Below are positions 55,136 through 64,000 of a stretch of DNA of 64,000 bases, one piece after another (the first letter of the stretch is position 1; every line of letters starts with the position of its first letter). The stretch spans positions 186,001 through 250,000 of the forward strand of contig NW_026527054.1 of the NCBI RefSeq assembly GCF_027744825.2, written 5' to 3'. The notes beneath the pieces were generated by a model. The model was not told the origin of the DNA, made no database searches, and worked only from the letters and a program-made list of their open reading frames with translations. The position numbers and the translations under genes are program-made. Source of the stretch: Synchiropus splendidus. Its lineage: Eukaryota; Chordata; Actinopteri; Syngnathiformes; Callionymidae.

Positions 55136-55920
55136 TCTGAATACTGTGACCTTCTCTTCAGTTCAAACGTGGCGTCTCAATGTGGTCAGTAGAACGCCGT
55201 CTGAAACAAAATGCGGACAGAGCCACACAAAGCTTTCACATTTGTCGATGGTGAGAAAAGTAATCCAAGGGATTCTGTTTTTTCTTTGTGGTAACCCACA
55301 CCACAATTAGATGTCTTTCTGAAACATCACTCCCAAACATCTCACTTTGTCATACAACAACTGTCATACATCATGAACCACATGCATAATTTATTTTCAT
55401 CTGAATGTATAACTCTGCCATTAAACCTTTTGGCTAGTGTTGGGAAATAATAAAACTTTACTTTTCACCGTTATTCACCACAAGGAAACCGAACTCCACA
55501 CAACTCAATCACCCGTGCCATGTCAGCGTAGGTTGTCAGTATGAGCTTACAAGTGCCACATCCACACAGAGCGAACTCAAAGTACGAAGGAAAAACAGTA
55601 TACTTAAAAACCATGTCACCATCCACACACTCAGACCCCCAATCAATCAATCCCAAGTGGAACAAGCATTATAAACAAATGGATTTGACTAACCTGAAAC
55701 TAAATGAGGACAGAGTCACACTAGGCTTCCACATTTGTCGATGGTGAGAAAAGTAATAAAAAAAAGTGTCACTTCCTATTTACCCACACATCTTCAATGC
55801 CTAACCTCTGTCCTTTCCTGCCCTCTACTGACCTAATTATATACCTGCCGGTTAATCAACTCCATTAAATTATTTAATTAAAATAATTAAATGACATCTA
55901 ACACATACTCTGTGACCACA
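55136..55920. other. Spacer with a 65-bp direct repeat
   Basis: CTTTCACATTTGTCGATGGTGAGAAAAGTAAT and preceding bases at about 55200-55270 recur at about 55690-55760. No gene is recognised. This is the centre of the inverted satellite arrangement. Confidence 0.5.
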
Positions 55921-55924
55921 CATA

Positions 55925-57985
55925 AATGGCCGTCACACTAGAAAGGCAGTTTTTTGTCATCAAATTGTCATGTTCTGAGGCCTTCGCTGAGCAGTGACTG
56001 AACATTGCAGAAAACGCTTTTTCAGCCCGAGGGACTGTGGTTTTGAGACAGATAGACATGAAAATGTTGTAACCTCTCTGAAACCACTTCAGACAAGTTG
56101 AATTAGTTTGGCACTTACTAAAAACACTCCTTCTGCTTATATTGGCACGTGAAATGTTTATGTTCTGAGGCATCCCTGTGCAGTGAGTGAACAGTGCATA
56201 AAACATGTTTTCAGGCTGAGAGAAGCTCGGTTTCTGACCAGGAAAAAAGAAGTTGATAACACACTGATAAACAGTTCAGAAAGGTACATTTAGTGCTGAA
56301 TATACTAGAAAGAGAGTTTTTCCTATTGTTGCAGTTGAAGTTTTCATGTTCTGAGTCACGACTGAGCAGTGTTTGAAAAGTGCAGTGAACGCCATTTTCA
56401 AAATATAAAATCGCTTTGAATGTGTGAGTGCTGAATATACTAGAAATAGTCTTTTTGCAATATTTACACTTGATATTTTCACTGCTCTCAGGCTATTCTG
56501 ATTAGTCAGTGAAGAGTGCAGAAAATGCTTTTTCTCCCGAGGGACAGTGGTTTTCAGACCGACAATCATTAAAATGTTGATAACTCATTGAAACCACTTC
56601 AGAGAGGTTGAATTAGTTCTGCAGCTACTAGAAAGACTATAGCAGATTCTGCTATAGTATTAGTTGAAATTTTCATGTTCTGAGGCATCGCTGAGAAAAA
56701 GTCTAAAAAAAGTTCTGAAATGTACGTTTAGTGTTGAATATACTAGAAAGAGTGCCTTTCCTATAGTGGCAAGTGAAATTTTCATGTTGTGAGGCATCCC
56801 TGAGCAGTGAGTAAACAGTGCATAAAACGTGTTTTCAGCCAAAGGAATAATAGTAATAGAGATAGAAGTAAAAATGTTGATAACTCTCTTAAATCACTTT
56901 AGTCAGGTTGAGTTAGTTCTGCACCTTGTCGAAATACCTTTTCTGCTATAGTGGCAGGTGAAATTTTCATCTTCTGGGGAATCGCTGAGCAGTGAGTGAA
57001 CAGTGCGTAAAATGCGTTTCCGGCCAAAGAGAATGTAGGTTTCGGAACGGCAAAAATAAAATTGTTGATAACCCTCTAAAAACAGTTCAAAAATGTAGGT
57101 TTAGTGTTGAATATATTAGAAAGACTGTTTTTGCAGGTAATATTTTCAGGTTCTTAAAATATTCTGATCAGTGAGTGAACAGTGCAAGAAAACACGTTTT
57201 CAGCTCGAGAGAAGCTCGGTTTCTAAAACAGGAAAAAAAATAGTTGATAACCCCCTGAAATACAGTTCAGAAATGTAGGTTCAGTGTTTATTTTACGAGA
57301 AAGAGTGTTTCTCCTATAGCTGCTCGAGAAATTTTCATGTTATCTGGCATCCCTGAGCAGTGAGTGAACAGTGCATAAAATGCGTTTTCACCCAAAGAAA
57401 ACGTGGTTTACAGACCGACAAAAATAAAAATGTTAACACTCTTAAAACACTTCAGACAGGTTGAGTTAGTTCTGCACCTTGTAGTAATACCGTTTCTGCT
57501 ATAGTGGCAGGTGAAAATTTCATTTTCTGGGGCATCGCTCTGCAGTGAGTGAACAGTGCGTAAAACGCGTTTTCGTCTGAAGAGAATGTGGGTTGGGGAC
57601 CGGCAAAAATAAAATTGTTGATAACCCTCTAAAAACAGTTCAGACAGCGTAGATTTCTGCTGCAACTACAAAAAAGACCCTTTCTGCTGTCGTGGGAGGT
57701 GAAAATTTAATCTTCTGAAGCTTCCCTCAGAAGTTGTGGCACAATGCAGAAAACGCGTTTTCAGTCTGAGATAAGGTGGGTTTCGGAACGCCAAACCTGA
57801 AATGTTGATAACTTTCGAAAAACACTTCAAACAGCTTAGATTTGATGTGCAACTACTAGAAAGACCCATTCTGCTATACTGGGAGGTCAAAATGTCATGT
57901 TCTGAAGATTACCTGAGACGTTATGGCACAATGCAGAAAATGCTTTTTCAGTCTGAGATAAGGTTGGTTTCGGAACGCCAAGCAC
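55925..57985 (-). repeat. Satellite block, minus orientation
   Basis: About ten diverged units in the same orientation as 1-830. The last units (57660-57980) are most like the units at the window's start, including TTTCGGAACGCCAA. Confidence 0.8.
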
Positions 57986-57989
57986 CTTT

Positions 57990-59160
57990 ATCTGCCCTTT
58001 ATCTTCTCTTTATCTGCTTTCAATCGTTCCTTATTTCCATCTCTCTTTGACCGTAGTCCGAGTGTAGGAGAAATGGAAGGAATATTGAGATCAGGAGGCA
58101 AAGCCCTTGCTTCGCCTGCTGGTCTCTCCCTCTGGCCAAGAACTTGACCGTGCAGAAGAGGAGACCACATGGCGATGGATGCACCCCCACCAGGAACCTT
58201 GTGTGACCCAGCTGGATTGCTCCGTCGCTTCTCCCATCCATCAATGACTGAAGTCCGGGTGTAGCAGAGATGGGAGAACCTTTGGCTAATGTGGAGATGC
58301 GCTAGTCGGGGCTCCGCCCGTAACTCCAGGTTCGCCAGGCAGGTCAACTTGACTAGGTGGAGAGAGAATCCTCACCACATAGACTGTCCTGAGATAAACA
58401 ATGCGGAGTGCAAACAGGAAAGAACTACAACGTCCAGACGCCTTAATGATTGGAGCTGGACCTTGTGTGGGGAGCAACACTGCGGATAAGTGCGCAGGAG
58501 AAGCGTCACCAAATTAGGTGAAGATTCACCGGTGGCCTGTCTCTAATCACAGAGGGGTGGCGTGCCAAGAGACCTGCTGCTATCTCCAAACGCCAGGTCT
58601 CACGCCAGTCCGGCCTACTCGATGTCTTACGGCAATGACCTCACCCCCAAGGTCGCGCAAAATGTTGTTAGTCCGAATGTAGTGAAGTTTCACGAGTAAC
58701 CCTCCATACAGCGGGTATGGGTGTCCCCCTGGGGCCCTCTTGTTGCCAAACCAGGTACTTCCCTGCTCCGGCGACTACACAGGGGAACCTGACGCCATCC
58801 CATGGCCACAGCACTAGTTTGAGCCCAACGTGGAAGAACTAGGCACTAATAACCATCCATATTTGGAGGGAGAACTCGCCAGTGGAGACACGTTTGGCCC
58901 ATGACAAAGCGCTGCCAAAGAGAGCGATTCTCTCATCTATTGTCCAGAGCTGCTGGAAGCACCTGTAAACAGGACAACGTGAGGCAAAGAAGAAGGTGCT
59001 CCGTCAGACAAATAGAAATCTGCAAAAGATGAGGCAGAAGCCGAGGAGGCTGCTTGGCAGGTTTCTGCCAAGGAAACTCCTCTGATGGCAGCTATGGATG
59101 TTGTCCCTTTTTACCACCTGCCAGAGCCACCCACAGCTTATCTGTTTTCCTGAAGGCTCT
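57990..59160. other. Degraded retroelement-like sequence, unassigned
   Basis: GC-richer than the satellite, with a 119-codon minus-strand frame at 57988-58347 and no recognised domain. It probably belongs to the minus-strand DIRS cluster by position. Confidence 0.35.
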
Positions 59161-59181
59161 CACTGCAAGCGCCAGTGATTC

Positions 59182-59484
59182 TCATCCGGGTGGCGGGTAA
59201 GACAGAAAGCCTTCACTGAAAAATTGCTGACCTTGGCACAAAGAAATTTGTGAAAAAAGACTAATCGAGAAGGCACATAGTTCTCCAAACCCTCCTGATG
59301 GAGGCCAGGCCCAGGAGGAGAGCTGCTCCAAAGGAGCCTGATCAAGGGGCTTGAAGGGAGCTTCAGAGAGAGTATTATATACCAATTGAAGATCCCAATA
59401 GGGGCAGATGCGTCTGGAGATAGGTCTGAGTCTTCGAGATCCCTGCATGAACTGGACTAGCAACGGACAACAGTCCACACCCAT
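59182..59484 (-). pseudogene. DIRS tyrosine-recombinase N-terminal fragment
   Basis: The frame contains FMQGSRRLRPISRRICPYWD then LSEAPFKPLDQAPLEQL, the conserved region just before the recombinase catalytic core of fish DIRS elements. It duplicates the segment at 60738-60986, so two elements or a duplication are present. Confidence 0.65.
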
Positions 59485-59489
59485 TTAGC

Positions 59490-60242
59490 ATTACATGCTT
59501 TGAGTGTTGAGGGTGATTTAGCATTTAGGACGTTTTGAAGTAGCCCCCTGCTGCAGGACTGTTTGCAGGACATGAACTGGTTGCAGCACACCCTTGTGTG
59601 AGTGTGTGTGTGAGCACAGGTGGCAGAGTTACGCAGTCCAGAACACCTCCCGGGACTCTGGAACACCTATGAGGTCATCTTGACCACAAAGCTTAAACCC
59701 CAGCCTTGCAATGTGGCCTGACCTGAGAACCATGAGCAATTACCATGGCCATCCATACCGGACGTCTGACTGGCACCGCTGGCTCCTTTGCAGACAGCCT
59801 TCAAGGAGATGCACGTTTTACTGCACTGAACCGCCTGTAATGTCACCGGCGATGTTGCTTTGGTATGACGGAAGGTGGTGTGCCCATGGTCCTGTCAATA
59901 TCTCCGATGGCCAGGGCCTCACACGGGACCGGCCTATGAGACTTCTTATGCAACCGCCACGCCCAGGGTCTATCCAGCGTGAATGAATTAATGAATGGGT
60001 TGTGAAGATGTAGCATTAACAACCCCTCATACATAGAGTGTAATTTTACACTCTGGGTGGCAGGAGCTGCCGCCTCATCTTTGTCACCTTAAGCTGATAT
60101 AGAAGGTGGCGTTTACAACCCCTCATATATGGTGTGTACCCTACACTGTGGATCAGCAGGAACTGCGTTGCCCTCGTTTAGCCACTCTGCGGCTGAAATA
60201 GAAAGTGGCATTAACAGTCCTCCAAACCTATAGGGAAAACAT
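59490..60242. other. No clear gene; degraded DIRS-like sequence
   Basis: Contains a (TG)n tract near 59595. A motif of the type GGNGTTNACAACCCCTCATA occurs several times (about 60018-60230), suggesting a short imperfect tandem repeat. Confidence 0.4.
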
Positions 60243-60319
60243 TTACTCAGCAGCTACAGTCAGGGTTCTAGTCTGAGCTGAGCAAGAAAGAGGGAGTTTA
60301 TTCACAAATGAATAAACAG

Positions 60320-61199
60320 TCATGCAGGAATCCGGTGGATCTCGGGACGCTGCACTCTGCACAGCACTGTAATGAAGCAGATACTGGTGTCCCAGAGCCA
60401 GTGCTGTGAATGAGGGCCGAAGGTTTGCAGGGTTCGGCTGCTCCTGAAGACAGAATGACATGAGACATGAGATACTCCCTTGAAAGCAGCCACAGATGTT
60501 GCCAGGCATCTCGTCAAGTGTGCTCTCAGGGATTCCGGTGCCCGTTTTTTCGCAGTCTCATAGGCTTTCATGATGGCAATTCTAAGCCAATGTGAAAACC
60601 TGTGAGTGGACAGCACCTGCCCCTTCTTACCACCAGGGAGAGCCACCCACAGACTGTCCGTCTTTCCGAAGGTTTGGACTCGATCCAGTTAAGCTTTTAG
60701 CGCTGCTCGTATGAATGGGGAGGAGGGCAGAAAGTCTTTACTGATAAGGTGCTGACCTATGAAGAAGAAGAGAGACATTTAGGTGCGATGGCAGGGTTGG
60801 GTCTAAGTGATACCGCCGAGTCATCGACACCAAAAGAGATGCAATCAGGGCTGATCGACAAAGAGCTACTAGCTCCTTGGAGGCCTGATCAAGTGGCTCA
60901 AAAGGGGCTTCGGAGAGTGAATTGAGTACCAGCTGCAGGTCCCAGTAATGACATAAAGGTCTTGAGGTTGGTCTAAGCCTTTTCACTCATCTCATGAAAC
61001 GGCTCACTTGACGATGCTTGCCGAAGGGGTGGCCGTCCAGACCATTGTGTAGCATGGAAAGGGCTGCTACATAAACCCGTAATGTAGGGCTGCTCCGACC
61101 TTGGTTAACCAGATGCTGCAGAAACAAGAGGATGAGAGAAATAGTTGCCGATAATGGGCAGGCTGACTGGGTTCCACACCACCGGGGAAACATGTCCAA
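60320..61199 (-). pseudogene. DIRS tyrosine recombinase, broken
   Basis: Pieces in order: an N-terminal helical part (SSPTLRVYVAALSMLHNG, GKHRQVSRFMR), RLRPTSRPLCHYWDLQLVLN, and the catalytic box AYETAKKRAPESLRAHLTRC with the H-x-x-R of YR enzymes, then LATSVAAFKGVS. A frameshift separates the second and third pieces. The enzyme would integrate circular cDNA without making target duplications. Confidence 0.75.
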
Positions 61200-62033
61200 T
61201 TAGCATTGTATACTCTGAGGGTTGGCAGAGCTTAAACGTTCTGAAAAGTCAATTGGACATCAGGAGGCAAGTGACTAATTCTTAACCCTGGAGAAGCCAA
61301 ACCTTGCGGGGTGGTTCTAGACCTCAGGGTTCCTGATGTTTGCAGAAGCGCTGACCTCGATGGAGGGAACTCCCAGTGGCCTTTGATCCGCATATGACAC
61401 ATGTCCGGATACCAGCTGGAGCTGGGGGTGTTTGGATTAAGGGAAGGAGGGGGAAAGGCATACAGGAGGCCTTTTGGCCACCTTGGATGAGCCAGGGCGT
61501 CCACATCCAGTGGAAGGTCATCAGATCTACGGGGAGAGAACCAGAGAGGACATTTGAAGCTCTATCTGCTGGCAAAGACATCAGCCACTGGGTGGCCGAA
61601 AAACTCGCTGATCATGTTTGCCATCTCCTGAGATAAACTCCATTAATCTGGCAGAGCCCTCAATGAGGCTAAATGTACATCAGCCCAGAGAAAAAATCTT
61701 TGTGGCGAGGTTGTGTGACACAGACGACCTCACGCCACCGGTTGATGTAGGCCACTGTGGTGGCGCTGTCTGATCTCACCATAACGTCGTTCCCAATTAG
61801 ATGGAGAGAAAGGGCCACCAACACTCTAAAACCGCCAACAGTTCCATCGGGTTCATGTGACGACCTTCGGAACTGCTCCAGATCCCGCTGACGCAGATCT
61901 GATCCAGGTGGCCTCCCCCGCCGGACAGAGATGCATCTGTAAAGACTTGTAGGAATTGTTGGATCCTGAAAAGCGCGCTGAGTCCCAGTCAGAGCACGAC
62001 TTTCCTGGGGGTCATGCTGGACTCAGTCTCCGG

Positions 62034-62730
62034 TCAGGCCCGACACTCGAGATTTGTCTTCTGGTCTTTGGTCTGGAGTCGGGTGAGGGTGCAGACCGCG
62101 AAACCACTTCTGAAGACCTCGCATGTTGAGCAGACCAAGGCGTGGGCCCCTGCCTCAATCGCGCGATGTGGTCCAACACCAATCTGGTGTGTGCTCATGA
62201 CTCCTGTTTGGACCTGGCTAGAATCAACCAGTAGTCCAAGTACGTCAGAATCCGCACACCCTGTCTCCTTAGTGGTTCGAGCCCCGCCTTCAGGCACTTG
62301 GCGAAGGTGCGAGGCACAAGACACTAGAAACTGTGTTGTGGAAGTAGGCGTGTGCAAGATCTATGGAGGTCATCCACTCTCACACTCTGACGCACTCCAG
62401 GAGTCTCCTGCTGGTCCGGAACCGCTATCTGGTCATGAATTGGTTGAGGAGACTGAGGTGCAGAACATGTCTCCACTGTGTCTTTTTGGGTCCTAGAAAG
62501 TACCTGGAGTAAAACCTAGCGTATCTGGATCGCTTTGCCACTCGTACAATTACTTCCTTTGACAGGAGAGCGCGGTCCTCCTCCATCAGACACGACAGCT
62601 GGTTCTCTGAGTTCACCCAGGTCCACGTGGTGTCGCAGAACCTCGGGGTTGACTGTGAATCTGAAAGACGTGTCAATGACCGAATATCTTCTCGATCCAT
62701 ATGGGCAGGTGAGGAGACAGGCGCTTTCAA
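62034..62730 (-). pseudogene. DIRS reverse transcriptase, broken
   Basis: Fingers/palm start at 62730-62425 (SCLMEEDRALLSKEVI, RFYSRYFLGPKKT, LSLLNQFMTR). The palm continues in another frame to about 62034, where the segment before the active site is still readable. It matches the plus-strand copy at 52281-52690. Confidence 0.75.
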
Positions 62731-64000
62731 TTCAGAAGATACTCTTTCAAGACTGGCGACCTGACCACAGGAGAGGACTCCGGGTAGGGTCCAGGATGAC
62801 AGGGTCGTCGGTGCACAGCGCCCACTCCTCTGGGCACTTCAAGTCCCGCTGGTTGTTCAAAAACAGACTTGCTTTTTTCAGCTGAGCCATCAGAGGAAGT
62901 AGGGCCACCAAACTTGTATTGTACCTTGATCTGACACAGCAATTCTTCTGAGATGGACACCCGAGGGACCGGCCCAATCTCAGAAAGAGATGACTAGGCA
63001 GGACGATGTCCTGCTTGCCTCTGAGAGGTTTGGAGGGCTGCAGAGAACAGAATCACAGACAGACATCGCATCAGACATCGCGTGAGGGAGCTGAGAACAG
63101 AGCAGGTCTGGCACGCAGCGCCTACTGTGAGAGCCTCTCAAGTGGTGGCTTTCACAGTCCTGTGGCGACCCCTGCTAAAAACTGGCGAGTCTGAGGAATA
63201 AGAAGAGTTAATGGCAGAATTGAAACTCCCCTGACTTTTGGCTAGAACGAAACGTGAGAGAGTGGAAAGAGTTATCTGACACCTCTGCTTCTAATTGTGG
63301 AGAAGCTAAGGAAAAACATAACTTCTTGGCTCCTGAAACCTCCCCGTCTCCTGAGACAACGTCAAACAAAAACACATTTTTGAAGCCGGAGTTCGCACTG
63401 ACTGGAACCGGAGGTGAACTTGGCGGTGATAAGCCCTAATTTTGGGCAGACAGGAAACAGACCCGATACCAATGTAATGCAGCTTATTTTTTATTTTACA
63501 TACAATGATTTATTTGTAGGCTTTTGGAGGGAGCGGAGGTGAGAGCAGCCGACTGGTCTCTCCAAGAGGAGCTGCGAGGATCAGTGCAGCTACGATCCAG
63601 ATGGCTGGGCTCACCCCGCCCCTTCGACCAGCGACAGTGTTCCACCTGGGCGGCGGCTGTGTGTGGAGGAGGCGCCGCGAGCAGAGCACCACGCCAACGG
63701 GCTGTTGGATCTCCAAAATCTCTGGTGGAGTGAGAGAGGTTCTGCGATGGATGAGTCTGTCCATGGAGCTCATAAAGAGCGCGATGATCTTCTCAAGCGC
63801 TATGTGCTGGTTGCCGACTGTGTTGACACCATTCCACTGCGCGATGCTAGGATGGTCACTCCTCAGGGGAGAAGTCAAGCTCAAGGGGCGGGGGTATCGC
63901 GCATCGCAAATCGCGCACGACTTCTGAGTGAGAGGGAACACAGCGCCACAATTCCAAACCCTCCACCTAAGCAGTAAACTCCTTACCTGACCACGTGTAG

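Larger units (their letters stand above)
60243..63990 (-). mobile_element. DIRS-type retrotransposon, minus orientation
   Basis: Reads from high to low coordinates. The 5' region (63990-63520) is the reverse complement of 50826-51330. A gag-like zone (about 62977-62747, KNNQRDLKCPEEWALCTDDP-like) and RT (62730-62150: RYFLGPKKT, LNQFMTR) follow, then an RNase H-like and linker zone (61990-61232, with VDALAHPRWPKGLLYAFPPP-like text) and the tyrosine recombinase (61199-60320). Stops and frameshifts are frequent throughout. Confidence 0.8.

Overview
This window is eukaryotic, repeat-rich, and most likely from a ray-finned fish. Genes carry GT-AG introns. The mobile elements are of kinds common in teleosts: a LINE, a Ty3/gypsy element, a piggyBac transposon and DIRS-type tyrosine-recombinase retrotransposons. 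Long (TG)n, (AT)n and satellite tracts are also present. No ordinary host gene, rRNA or tRNA was recognised.

The core of the window is two related endogenous Maverick/Polinton (adintovirus-like) elements. Element 1 (about 832-13.9 kb) keeps a plus-strand cluster (packaging-ATPase remnant, a 76-aa basic protein, a pX-like micro-ORF, a 254-aa protein). This cluster converges on a minus-strand cluster (maturation protease, double-jelly-roll major capsid protein, small basic virion protein, single-jelly-roll minor capsid protein/penton, chromodomain integrase). Its capsid ORFs are open, while its protease, integrase and ATPase are broken. Element 2 (about 16.5-47.2 kb) has the same order plus a PolB remnant. 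It is more decayed, except for an open protease and an open small virion protein. It appears to be bounded by an inverted repeat (16541-16684 and 46901-47168) some 30 kb apart.

The most unusual part lies between the left inverted repeat and PolB of element 2 (16.8-37.5 kb). A spliced accessory locus there has been amplified into eight head-to-tail units that all join at the same breakpoint. Three units keep the 5' part, a 108-aa three-exon protein with a SUMO-interaction-like motif; the third has lost its start exon. Nearly all units carry short phase-1 exons coding for Pro/Ser/Thr-rich sequence. The intron between two of these exons is filled with a 50-bp minisatellite (over 100 units in all) whose unit contains a near-consensus CTCF core and, in many copies, TACTAAC. 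Only the last unit has the intact 3' exons, which encode a basic coiled coil. A decayed 5' copy of the same locus at 0.8-1.8 kb, upstream of element 1, suggests the locus belongs to the virus-like element.

The right third (47.2-64 kb) is a graveyard of retroelements. A gypsy pol gene is split by a piggyBac fragment and carries a micro-inversion. Two DIRS-type elements lie in opposite orientation, separated by two blocks of a roughly 190-210 bp satellite that are also in opposite orientation. The same satellite forms the left edge of the window (1-830).
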